Of a stretch of DNA of 64,000 bases, positions 18,062-27,900 are shown piece after piece. The position numbers were made by a program, and so were the translations under genes. The first letter of the stretch is position 1. Each line of letters begins with the position of its first letter. Below the pieces are notes generated by a model. The model worked only from the letters and a program-made list of their open reading frames with translations, had not been told where the DNA came from and ran no database searches. The stretch spans positions 434,001 to 498,000 of the forward strand of contig CP150573.1 in assembly GCA_049487715.1 (NCBI GenBank). The letters run 5' to 3'. The stretch comes from Pycnococcus provasolii. Taxonomy: Eukaryota; Chlorophyta; Pseudoscourfieldiophyceae; Pseudoscourfieldiales.

Positions 18062-19987
18062 ATGGTTAATACGGAGATGCACAAACTTTGTTGCAACGGA
18101 ATGTGGGACGAGGTGAAACGGCGAGTTGCGTCGCACCCTCAGGAAGCAAGGGAAGAGTATTACGGCAACTTACCCCTGCACTACGCATTAGGAGGATTCG
18201 CAAGCGTCGACGTCATCGGCAAGCTGCTTGCGGCGTATCCTGACGGTGCGCAGGTGAAGAATAAGGACGGCGACTTACCCCTGCACTTTGCGGCATACAA
18301 AGCAAGCATCGACGTCATCGACATGCTGCTTGAAGCGCATCCTAAAGGTGCGCAGGTGAAGAATAAGGACGGCAACTTACCCCTGCACTATGCGTTAGAT
18401 AGAAGCGCAAGCGTCGACGTCATCGGCAAGCTGCTTGCGGCGTATCCTGGCGGTGCGCAGGTGAAGAATAAGGACGGCGACTTACCCCTGCACTGGGCAG
18501 TATACAAAGCAAGCGTCGACGTCATCGACATGCTGCTTGGAGCGTATTCTGAGGGTGCGCAGGTGAAGAATAAGAACGGCAACTTACCCCTGCACCATGC
18601 ATTAATTAACGAAGCAAGCGTCGACGTGATTGTCAAGGTGTTTGCGGAGCATCCTGGCGGTGTGCAGGTGAAGAATAATTGCGGCGACGTTCCCCTGTTC
18701 GGAAAACTGAAAAACCTTGGCCTTGCCGTTGGAGAACCATGGGTTGACGCGCACGCACGGGGTGACTCTGAACTGCAAGATCACATGAAAAGCGCTGTCG
18801 TGGCAACCGTCAAACGTGATCCCAGCGCCATATCGACACTTCTCAACAACGGTGTCAACCTTGGCCAGTTCGTGGACACATTTCTGCACCCAGTGCATGT
18901 CGCGGCTCACTTCGCCATACCTACTATTGTGAAGCGGCTCGTCAATGTCAATCGCGACCTCTGCGGAGCCCGCTTTCATGGACGCACTGCTTTGCACATC
19001 GCTTGCTGTTGTGCGCCGAAGAGAGAGCTTGGCATAACCACGGCTGACATACAACAGACAGTGCAAAACCTTGTGAAGGCTGGATGTGACGTGAATGCCA
19101 TTGCGGATAACGACCATTCCATGACGCCTCTTCTATACGCCGCGCGCGAAGGATGCATCGAAATCGTTGAAATGCTTCTCGACGCAAAGGCGAACGCTGG
19201 TGCTACCTGTGCGCTCGGTCAGACAGCTCTTCACAAAGCTGCATCTCGAGGCGATGCAGACATGACCCGCCTCCTTCTTACCAAAGGAGTGCCGCGAGAT
19301 GCCGCAGATCATCAAGGGCTTACCGCACATGACTTGGCATCTGAGAAGAAGTATGAGCAAGTTATCGCCGTGATCGAGAACCGTGCAGGACAACAAGCAG
19401 TCGATCTCACGGCTGACGATGAAAATCATGCTGGCGTTGCGGCGGCTGCGGCGGCCGCGCCATTGCATGCGACACAGCATGCCATAGCGCAGTGGTTGGC
19501 CGCACGGCAGGACGGCCCGCGTGATCTCGACGAGATAGACGCGGACATACCTCGCACGCAGTTGAAAAAGAGCCGTCCTGCTTTCACTCTTCGATACCAG
19601 TTGGTGAATCACACTGCCGACCACTCGGTTATGAGTATGGGCGTTGCCTTTCCGAAGGCGGTGACATTTTTTCAGGAGCGGAAAGAGGCGTGGAACCGAT
19701 TCAAAATCGGAATCACAGACGATCCGAAGCGTCGAGCCAAGCACGGCTATCCTCACAGCGGCTATTGCGTACGTTACGACAGGATGGACGTGATATTTCG
19801 CGGTACGCGCGATCTGGCAGGCGCTTTGGAGACTTATCTCATCGCGGTGTTTAACATGAACGGCTTTGACGCGACGGATAAGTGCGACAACGACCAGCCC
19901 GGCGACGACGGCGACAGGGTGGAAGGGCGTGTGTACTACGTGTACGTGGTATCGCGAACGGCTTGTCATCTTTCATCAAAGAAGTGA
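18062..19987 (+). CDS. Ankyrin-repeat protein with possible GIY-YIG-like C-terminal domain
   Basis: 641 residues from ATG 18062. Residues about 25-220 hold five ankyrin units of 34-35 residues, each like GAQVKNKDGDLPLH followed by SVDVI and LL-AYP; the DNA of these units is itself nearly repeated. Residues about 285-450 hold a second, diverged ankyrin set (GRTALHIACCCA, MTPLLYAAREGCIEIVEMLL, GQTALHKAASRGDADMTRLLL). Ankyrin sets are protein-binding scaffolds. The last 110 residues read FKIGITDDPKRRAKHG, then ALETYLIAVFN and YYVYVVS. KIGIT plus a nearby Arg and a later Glu resembles the YIG half of GIY-YIG nucleases, although the GIY strand is not clear. Ankyrin calls are certain; the nuclease-like call is tentative. 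Confidence 0.85.
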   Translation: MVNTEMHKLCCNGMWDEVKRRVASHPQEAREEYYGNLPLHYALGGFASVDVIGKLLAAYPDGAQVKNKDGDLPLHFAAYKASIDVIDMLLEAHPKGAQVKNKDGNLPLHYALDRSASVDVIGKLLAAYPGGAQVKNKDGDLPLHWAVYKASVDVIDMLLGAYSEGAQVKNKNGNLPLHHALINEASVDVIVKVFAEHPGGVQVKNNCGDVPLFGKLKNLGLAVGEPWVDAHARGDSELQDHMKSAVVATVKRDPSAISTLLNNGVNLGQFVDTFLHPVHVAAHFAIPTIVKRLVNVNRDLCGARFHGRTALHIACCCAPKRELGITTADIQQTVQNLVKAGCDVNAIADNDHSMTPLLYAAREGCIEIVEMLLDAKANAGATCALGQTALHKAASRGDADMTRLLLTKGVPRDAADHQGLTAHDLASEKKYEQVIAVIENRAGQQAVDLTADDENHAGVAAAAAAAPLHATQHAIAQWLAARQDGPRDLDEIDADIPRTQLKKSRPAFTLRYQLVNHTADHSVMSMGVAFPKAVTFFQERKEAWNRFKIGITDDPKRRAKHGYPHSGYCVRYDRMDVIFRGTRDLAGALETYLIAVFNMNGFDATDKCDNDQPGDDGDRVEGRVYYVYVVSRTACHLSSKK

Positions 19988-20147
19988 ATTGCTCAACAAC
20001 CTTAACGTCAACCAAATGTAACCTCGATTAAAATCAACTACCATACTTTTGAATTCAAGGAAAGAAGCCTTCGAGAGGCAAGCCAATCGGCAGGTGTCAC
20101 GACTCACGACCAGGATCCTAACCCAACCCAACCCCTTCGAGGGGCAC

Positions 20148-20882
20148 TCATGAAAGGATGATTAGGGTATAGCGTCCGCCGAGGTTAGGGTTAGGGTTAC
20201 GCCTAGGGTTACCGCCCCGGGTTTGGCATCTGAGAAGACGTTTTTGACCGTGTAGGAACGAGATGGGGGATGCGGTGACGAGCTCGAGTAGAGTTTCCGC
20301 GGTTTGGCTGGGCTTTTCGAGCTTGTCTATTCCACGTAGCTGCGACAGGATGAGCCGCGCGACGTTGTTTGAGTTTTGCGACGCGCCGTCGGCGTACTCG
20401 GGCATCTGCTCGAGCAGCGTGTTGAGGATGCGCTCTTGGATGCACGCGACGTTCAGAAGAACGGTTGCGACGGAGTGGCGCTGAGCCCAAAGACTCGTTG
20501 TTGTTGTTGTTGTGGTGGTGGTGGTGGTGGTGGTTGCGGCGTTGCCAAGTGGCACGAGCACGCTCCTGAGAGCATCTTCCCCCTGAGCGACAATGTCCTC
20601 GAGTCCCTTGACTGCAGACTCCTGCGCCTGCTCGCACGCGCGTAGGTGCGTATCCAGAAATGACGTGACTCGCACGGGCGCCATGGTCGTGCACGTCCAC
20701 ATCCACATTTTTGAGTCATTTGTTGTACAAGTACATCCCGCGTCCTGCAGGAGGAGGACGAGCGCGTTGGATGACCCTGGAGTGTGTGTGGCTGTATTGT
20801 TTTCTGACAGTTTCTGAGGATGCGGGGGTAATGCTGCTGAGGATGGCGCCATGAGACTTAGTCCAAGAGCAGGTGACGCCAT
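20148..20882 (-). CDS. Hypothetical protein, helical
   Basis: 244 residues from ATG 20882, an N-terminal choice that is uncertain (ATGs at 20852 and 20684 are alternatives; the frame is open to 21209 without ATG support). The core about residues 65-220 is helix-rich: FLDTHLRACEQAQESAVKGL, a 13-residue poly-Thr run, HSVATVLLNVACIQERILN and LILSQLRGIDKLEKPSQTA. No family was recognised. The last 20 codons run through a TTAGGG-type tract, so the reading frame may have been extended by telomere-like DNA. It is convergent with the ankyrin gene (160 bp) and head-to-head with SRP68 (392 bp). It could be a real small gene or a partly spurious frame. Confidence 0.5.
   Translation of the reverse strand: MASPALGLSLMAPSSAALPPHPQKLSENNTATHTPGSSNALVLLLQDAGCTCTTNDSKMWMWTCTTMAPVRVTSFLDTHLRACEQAQESAVKGLEDIVAQGEDALRSVLVPLGNAATTTTTTTTTTTTTSLWAQRHSVATVLLNVACIQERILNTLLEQMPEYADGASQNSNNVARLILSQLRGIDKLEKPSQTAETLLELVTASPISFLHGQKRLLRCQTRGGNPRRNPNPNLGGRYTLIILS
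20181..20211 (+). repeat. Interstitial telomere-like tract
   Basis: GGTTAGGGTTAGGGTTACGC followed by CTAGGGTTACC, lying inside the 3' end of the hypothetical frame on the opposite strand. Confidence 0.8.
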
Positions 20883-21274
20883 GTGAGCTGTGTGTGAGCT
20901 GTCAAATACCTCAAATGTGAAAGTGAGAAAGTGAGAGGGAGGGAAAAACCCGGGAAAGGGAGAAACAGAACGAGGGTGCGTGCCCAGCCTTTGGGGGAGC
21001 AAAGCAGGCACCACCCCTGATCTAAATATGAAAAGCCCTAAACTTTTTGACATCCTACAGTATGGGGGGTTCCTCCCCTTGAAATTTGGTTTCGCCCCCC
21101 CCTCCCCGGAGGTTTCTCCGCCGCCGTCCGTTCGCAGAAGCGCCGCGCCGCCATACGCCATACGCCATACGCTCGGTGTCACTCGCTCGCGCGAGTAAGC
21201 AAGCATCACACGTGTCGCGGTCCTCTTTGTGTCTCTCTTTCCTCCTTTCCTGTGGGTATCTTATCACATCTGAT
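20883..21274. other. Bidirectional spacer between hypothetical gene and SRP68
   Basis: 392 bp head-to-head spacer. C-rich runs (CCCCCCCTCCCC near 21098) and the repeated CATACGCCATACGC near 21153-21172 are visible. It probably holds promoters for both genes; no TATA box is distinct. Confidence 0.4.
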
Positions 21275-22858
21275 ATGTCCCTATTATCCGTCTCCTTGCT
21301 GTCGCTGGTGGACGCCCAGCAGCTCACGTACGGCCTGCGCCTGCGCGACTACGCGAGATATCGTGCGTACTGCTCGCGACGACTGAGACGCATATACCGT
21401 GCCCTCAAACTCACGCACACGGAAGCGGCGATCTCTGGACGATCTGGTGTCGCGAAAACCAGGTATGCCCCGCGACCGCTCACGCCGTCCATGACCACAA
21501 CTACACAGCACCTCACCGTCCCGCTCATCTTGGCGGAACGAGCGTGGGCGCACGCGCTCGCGCTAAAGCCGGAGTCTGTCACGCCGAACCCCGACGAAAG
21601 GCGACGCATACTATCCAGATTGGCGAAGTCGATCAAACACGCGCAGGAACTCGTCGAGCTGTGCACCGCGACGGCGGACGAAACCACGCAGCTCGAAGCT
21701 TCCGCCTACCTGACATTCATCGAAGGGACGCGTATGCTGGAAAAGGGCGACGACTTTGCAACCGCGCTCGCAAAGTTTAACGCCTCCAGAGCACTCTGCG
21801 AACAGCTGCAGCGACTCACACAAGATGCACAGCAGCTCGCGGCGTACAAACGACGCATGGAGAACCTAGACGCACCCATTCGGTTCTGCAGGTACCAAAT
21901 GCAAAGGCGCGGGCAGCACACAGGAGGAAGCGAGGTCGACTTGGAAAGCCTCGCAGCGCTCACAGGACCCGCGGCGGACATGTTGCGTGCGCAGGTGGAC
22001 GCGGCCATGGGAAACACGAACGATACAACCGCACTCGCGCCACCGCCGAGTGAGGGTAACGCTGATTTGCTGCGTGCTCAGCTCGAGGCGGAAATGGACG
22101 CTGCGGCGACAAAGGCGACGGCGGCGCTCCCGCGAATAGGCGCGTGCACATCCACGGCGCACGCACAACCCGCGCGTCACCTCGTCGCGCTGTACGCCGC
22201 CGTGGCGGATAAGGCGGGAGAGCTCGTCACCGTGGCGGATGCCGCGGGAGATCGCACGCTCGCGCTGTGGGCAATGGCAACGCAGGAACTTCTGCACTCA
22301 CGCCGCGTCTACTGGCTTGCGCAGTGCTACGTCGCCAGCGCGTCGTGGTCCGAGGCGTACGCGCTCGCGGAGCGATGCGCGGCACGCTGCGATGAGGTGG
22401 AGAGTCGCGGCGCGGGACTCGAGGGAGATAGCAGTGCACCTCTCACTGCGGCTGCGGAGCTGCGTGGTCAGGCGGTGGCTCTAAAGGCGATCGTCAGGGC
22501 GCTCGCGGCTAAGGCTGCGGCAAAGTCCACGACGCACTCCGTGCGGCCTGCGACGCTCGCGTCAGATCCGTGCACATTTGCGGCGCACGTGACTGCGCGC
22601 CAGGGACAGCGTCGCGGTGGAGTGGTTTCGACGATGGCTGCCCTGCCACCACCGTACCAGCTTGCGGCGGCGGCTCCTCTCGTACTGGACACGGCGTACG
22701 ATGACGCGAGCGCGTGGCCTGACATCAGCGCGATTGCCCCACCGCAGGCGTCGTCGAGGAAGAAGGCAAAACCCAGCGACGAAAGCAGTGGCGGCAAGAG
22801 CAGTGGCGGCAGTGGCGTCTTCGGAGGATTGTTCGGTGGCTGGTCAACAAAGAAATGA
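21275..22858 (+). CDS. SRP68: Signal recognition particle subunit SRP68
   Basis: SRP68 forms a heterodimer with SRP72 on the SRP RNA S-domain and takes part in targeting ribosomes to the ER. The 527-residue product starts at ATG 21275 (MSLLSVSLLSLVDAQQ); the open frame further upstream has no conserved content. The N-terminal RNA-binding domain is clear: YGLRLRDYARYRAYCSRRLRRI then LKLTH, LILAERAWAHAL, RRILSRLAKSIKHAQELVEL, EASAYLTFIEGTRMLEKGDD and AIRFCRYQM-type residues, the usual SRP68 order. The C-terminal part carries helical repeats and ends in a Ser/Gly/Lys-rich tail (GGLFGGWSTKK). Ends 61 bp from the convergent Rossmann gene. Confidence 0.92.
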   Translation: MSLLSVSLLSLVDAQQLTYGLRLRDYARYRAYCSRRLRRIYRALKLTHTEAAISGRSGVAKTRYAPRPLTPSMTTTTQHLTVPLILAERAWAHALALKPESVTPNPDERRRILSRLAKSIKHAQELVELCTATADETTQLEASAYLTFIEGTRMLEKGDDFATALAKFNASRALCEQLQRLTQDAQQLAAYKRRMENLDAPIRFCRYQMQRRGQHTGGSEVDLESLAALTGPAADMLRAQVDAAMGNTNDTTALAPPPSEGNADLLRAQLEAEMDAAATKATAALPRIGACTSTAHAQPARHLVALYAAVADKAGELVTVADAAGDRTLALWAMATQELLHSRRVYWLAQCYVASASWSEAYALAERCAARCDEVESRGAGLEGDSSAPLTAAAELRGQAVALKAIVRALAAKAAAKSTTHSVRPATLASDPCTFAAHVTARQGQRRGGVVSTMAALPPPYQLAAAAPLVLDTAYDDASAWPDISAIAPPQASSRKKAKPSDESSGGKSSGGSGVFGGLFGGWSTKK

Positions 22859-22919
22859 AAGTAGAACTTAACAAAACATACACTTGCTCTTCCTTTTGTT
22901 TATTCGTTCGCCTCTCAGC

Positions 22920-23966
22920 TCAGAGCCCTTCTGCCCACCAGTCGGCGTAGCTTCCAGAGGGAGCGGATGATGGACTTGGTCCAGCTTCCACGACGATGGC
23001 ACCGAGCGTCGACGTGGACGACGATGGCGGATACTTCGTAGAGGCTACTGCGAGGACACGTGCGGCGTCGACGCGAGACATCTTTCCACTCCTCGTCGGA
23101 TACTCGCCGTCTCCGCCGATGCACAGAGGTGTTTGCCCTCCCATGGCATCGTACAGAGGTGTTCTCACACGAATGACGAAACACATGCGTTTTGCATCCT
23201 TCCCTCCCCCTGCGGCACTCAGTGCTTGCGACAGCTCGTTCTCACGCGTTGGCGAGCGCAGACGCACGTCCTCGCCACCGTCGCCTGCGCCCACGACACC
23301 CGCAAGACTTGCAAACAGCTTCGCGTTCTGCTCTTCGCTTTCGTTGAGTTTTTCGACGGAAGCGAGCGTGATGATGCGAAGTCCCGGTTCGTCTTCTGCA
23401 TCCGCCCTTTGTTCCCATACGTTCGCAATGGCGTCGGCGACGTTTCCTGGTCGTCCAGGTATGATGACTCCGTCGCACTGCGCGAGTGCCTTTGCGAGCG
23501 ACTTCGCGGACGCCATTGCCGTTTCTGCGTTGAGGACTTCCACATCCGCACCTGTGATGAGCCCCGCACGCGCCATGTACTGGACGTCATTCGCGACGGC
23601 GACGACTCTTCTTCCGAGAAGGAGAAGTTGGAGTACAACCGCCTCACCTGTGGGCGTATCAGCTTCGAGGACCATGACGGCAGGTGGTCTCGGGCCTTCA
23701 TCCAGTTCATCATCGTCGTCGAATCCGTCGTCATAGTCGTCGCCATATCCCATTGGGTCATCCTCAGGATCTTTGTACCCGTACCACTTTTTCAGTTTAC
23801 GTTTCGCCTGCAAGTCGTCGAGGATCCCGTCGATGAACGACTTCGACGAGGAATTCACAACGACACTCCTAGAACCACAACAGCCATGGAGTGAACGAGA
23901 GCGTCGTGATGGTGAGGGTGACGGTGATGAGGAGGGACGCTTATTGGTAACGGCCAGGTTCAGCAT
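22920..23966 (-). CDS. Plastid-type NAD(P)-binding Rossmann-fold (atypical SDR) protein
   Basis: 348 residues from ATG 23966. The first 45 residues are rich in Ser, Arg and Pro with few acids (RPSSSPSPSPSRRSRSLHG), typical of a chloroplast transit peptide. An acidic DDYDDGFDDDDELDEG linker precedes VMVLEADTPTGEAVVLQLLLLGRRVVAVAND, in which the usual TGxxGxxG nucleotide loop is replaced by ADTPTGE. Strand-helix alternation continues (CDGVIIPGRPGNVADAI; RIITLASVEKLNESEEQN), as in NmrA-like atypical short-chain dehydrogenases. The Tyr-x3-Lys catalytic pair is not seen, so it may bind rather than turn over a nucleotide. Specific function unknown. Confidence 0.7.
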   Translation of the reverse strand: MLNLAVTNKRPSSSPSPSPSRRSRSLHGCCGSRSVVVNSSSKSFIDGILDDLQAKRKLKKWYGYKDPEDDPMGYGDDYDDGFDDDDELDEGPRPPAVMVLEADTPTGEAVVLQLLLLGRRVVAVANDVQYMARAGLITGADVEVLNAETAMASAKSLAKALAQCDGVIIPGRPGNVADAIANVWEQRADAEDEPGLRIITLASVEKLNESEEQNAKLFASLAGVVGAGDGGEDVRLRSPTRENELSQALSAAGGGKDAKRMCFVIRVRTPLYDAMGGQTPLCIGGDGEYPTRSGKMSRVDAARVLAVASTKYPPSSSTSTLGAIVVEAGPSPSSAPSGSYADWWAEGL

Positions 23967-24982
23967 CGCGCCACAGATCACAAAAGTGATATTTGTGCGG
24001 CTGGAAAGTGCCGTGGGAGAGATACGAACGATCAGATAACCTTAATTTATCCAGGGAGTTAGTTCGGGGTTTCCATTTTTTTCGGGGTTTCGGGGTTTTA
24101 TTATTCACAGTCACATACAGGTCACCTCCTATTACCGCTTCTTATCAGTAACTTTGTCGCGTTTTCTTCTTCAGGTACATGGTGACAGTCGTGGATGGAT
24201 GTTGTACAACGTGGCATCACTACCCGGTAGTTCTAATCTTGTTTTTTTGTTTTCTCAGTCTCTTTTTCTCACCCCTTGAAGTGGAAGGCATTGGGCCCCA
24301 GCAACGTTCGTGCAGTTGGTTCGTGGGTTAGGGTTGGTGTCTTCGTGACCCATCGTGGGAATAGGTAAGAATACATAAGGTATGGGACCCGTTGCCACTT
24401 GCCAACGACTTGCCACGACTTGCCACATACGGCCACATATGTACCCCCTCAATGAGAGCTGAGACTTGGTTGCCACTTGCGAACTATCCGTACTGTACCG
24501 GGTAGGGTAGTGGTACGATACGAGAGATGAGGCGAGAGATGAGGCGAGATATGAGGCGATACATCCATCCATGCCATGATGCCATCCATCATCATCACTT
24601 CGGGACCCCTTCCTTCCCCCCTTTACTTATGTACAATGGCCCAGCAATACTCGTGCCCATCCCAAACCAAGCTCCCAACCAAGGCAACCACCCCTGCAAA
24701 GAAACACCCAAGAAACAGGTTGCCACTAGACTAAGATGCTCGTCAAAGGTAGTACCAGCACACACACACATACAAACGCATGCATTCACATGAATGTGAT
24801 GTCACGTGAGCACCTCCCCAATGGACAAACGTTGTCTTGAGAAGCCTTGCGAAACGCCAAAGTGGGGGTTAGACTTGGCTTTCTAACGAAGGCGTGACGA
24901 AGTTCGTCTTTTTGGATTTTTGGATTTTTCCCTGTTCCACTTTCCCCTCCACCCCTCGCCCGCATCAATCAAAAAAGCGATC
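23967..24982. other. Divergent spacer before the polycystin gene
   Basis: About 1 kb without a supported gene. Contains GGGGTTTCGGGGTTTT (about 24085), several TTGCCACTTGCCAACGACTT-like short repeats (24390-24480), GTACTGTACCGGG (about 24490), a GAGATGAGGCGA triplet repeat (24525-24555) and a CA/CATACA microsatellite (about 24760). Start-proximal T-rich runs (TTTTTGGATTTTTGG) lie just before the ATG. Confidence 0.5.
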
Positions 24983-27900
24983 ATGTCCGCACCACGTGAG
25001 TCTCAGGGGTCCCAGGGCCAGTCTCTGTCAGTGGCAATGATAGTGGACAGCTACGCACAGTCACACGCACCTGTCACGCTCCGTGGTCTCCTCGCATCTA
25101 GCGTGGCGTTAACGTCTACGCGGTTCAAAGTTACACGTGCCACTCTGAAGGCGTTCCTCTGGCTGCTCCTGTTAGCCATTTATGTTCTCTACGTTACTGC
25201 CCAGAGGGGAACGAGTGGTGCGTTCATTGCGCAGCAAGCTGCGTCTCACCTGCTCTTCAGAACGGGCCTTTTGCCTTCGCAAACGAGCTACAGACCTGAG
25301 GACGTTGTCACGTACCTGCGCAACGCGTTTGTCAAACAGGCGTGGCGTGACCCCGTGTGCGGAGATGGAGTGTGCGAACAACCATACGAAATGCCCGGGT
25401 CCGCAGCATACGGCTGTCCCGCAGACTGCGGTGTTGACACGAACGCGGTGCGCGCAGTCGTGCGCGTCGCGTCGGACTTTCGACACCCGCGCTTGGCGGA
25501 GGGAATCCTGCGACCGCCTGCAAGTTGGAACGTATGCCGACGTGACGACGATCGGGCACGCGTTGGACAGGTTGACGACATATGCCTGTACGGTGTGAAC
25601 GGACAGCCATTCGCACCGCAGAGCAAATTGACTGTGTCAGATATTACCTTGCAGCCAGGCTCGTGGTACCTCACTGTCGACGGCGATGCGGCTGGGCGTA
25701 CGCAGGGCTTTCTCGTGGACGCAGACGTCGTCGCGACGCGTGGTGCATCTGCGGCGCACGAGGCGGCTCATGGTCGAAAGAGGGCAGGGAGAGTACATCA
25801 CCTCTCAAGCAACTCGTCGTCGATGTGGGATACGTGCGACACGCCGGCAGCTGCTGCCAGTGTCCTGCAGGTTCGTCGCCAACGCCGAAGGCTTCAGCAG
25901 CAGGAGCTAGGAGACGACACTTTGCCGTGCCGATTCCAGTGCCCTCCGCAGGAGCTCCGCACCGTTGCGTGCCCCTGCGATGCGTGCTCTATCGACGAGG
26001 AAGCGCTGACGTGTGTGCAAGCAACACTCACGTACTGCAGCAGCAATGATGGCCTTGGGTTCTTGTACCCACCTCCGCCGCCATCGCCACCTCCGAGACC
26101 GCCACCACCGCCGCCACCACCACCTTCACCGCCACCACCTCTGCCTCCTCCACCACCGCCACCACCGTCACCACCACCGCCGTCACCACCGCCGCCTCCG
26201 TCGCCACCGCCGCCACTAGCCCCTCCTCCACTGCCCCCTCCCCCGCCCCCTCCTCCTCCACCACCCCCTCCTTTGCCGCCACCGCCACCATCGCCGCCGC
26301 CGCCACCATCACCGGCCCCTCCACCCCCTCCTTTGCCGCCACCGCCACCATCGCCTCCACCGCCACCATCACCACCACCTCCTCCACCGCCACCGCCACC
26401 ATCGCCGCCGCCGCCATCTCCTCCTTCACCTCCACCACCAAAACCCATCCCATCTCCGTCGCCGCCACCGCCGCCGCCGCCCCCTCCGAGCCCGCCTCCA
26501 CCGCCACCGCCCCCTCCGAGCCCGCCCCCACCGCCACCACCCCCTCCGAGCCCGCCTCCATCGCCACCGCCCTCTCCGCCGCCGCCGCCGCCGCCGCCCC
26601 CACCATCTCCACCACCACCACCACCACCATCGCCGCCACCACCCGTGGAATGGTACCAAATTGGTGTTGACATTGACGGCCAAAATACGAATGATAATGC
26701 GGGCAGATCGTGCGCCTTGAGCGAAGATGGCACGCGTCTCGCAATGGGTTCCACCGGGTATGATCAAACAGGATTTAGTAATGGTGGCGCACTTCGTGTG
26801 TTCGAATGGGATGGTACAACATGGAATCAGATGGGTGCCACCATTACAGGAAATAGTGGAAATTCTCGATTGGGTATGCACGTGTCAATGAACTCAAATG
26901 GAAATCGTGTCGCTGTCAGTGGACATCTGCATACTAAAACGGGGGCATCACAGGTTGGAGTAGTTCGTGTCTTTGAGTGGGATGGCACATCAAATTGGAA
27001 TCAAATGGGCAGTGACATCTACGGTCTCCTTGCAAATGATCAACTGAACTCCGTGTCTCTCTCATCTGACGGATTACGCGTCGCCACTGGATCCAAAAAA
27101 GGAGATAATACTAACACCGGCGTGGCTGATACAGGAGATGCATTTGTTTACGAATTCGACGGCACAAGTACTTGGAATTTGATGGGCTCAAAATTTGCTG
27201 GTGTGGCGAATAGTGATCAATTTGGACTTGCAGTTGCGCTATCCGGAGATGGCAGGCGTGTTGCCGTAGGAGCGCCTTGCCATGATGGCCCTTTAGGTTC
27301 TAATCAAGGTCAGGTGAGCGTGTACGAGTGGGATGGTACAACGTGGAATCAGATGGGCACCTTCCTCGATGGAGAGAACGGTGACGATCGGATTGGCTTC
27401 TCAGTATCATTGTCTGGCGATGGGTCGAGACTTGCTGTGGGAGCAATTCATGCAAATGAGATAGTGTCGAGTGTGATGCGAAGTAACTCCGGGCACATGC
27501 GAGTCTTCGAGTGGGATAGCACGTCGTGGAATCAAATGGGGACTGACGTCCCTGGCAATTGGGCTAACACGAACGCGGGCTGGTCAGTATCCTTGTCAAC
27601 AAACGGATTGAGAGCTGCGATGGGAGCGCCGAAATCGAACACTGGTGCAAGCAAGGTTTATATTTATGAGTATATTGATGGAGACTGGGTCCGAATTGGC
27701 AATGCGGCTACGGGAATCAGACCGGAGGCTAATGGCCAAGAGTTTGGACAGACAGTCTCCTTGTCTGGAGATGGAACGCGCATCGCCATTGGAGCGTACC
27801 TTAATGATCCGCCAGGCATTGCAAATGCTGGCCATGTTCGCGTGTACGATGTCAGGGAAATGGCAGCGCAGATCATCTTCCCAATTGGTGGTAATGTGGG

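Noticed and set aside
25894-26754. Long minus-strand frame of poly-Gly above the polycystin gene
   Set aside because: It is the complement of the proline-coding repeat; Gly runs mirror CCN codons and no other protein feature is present.
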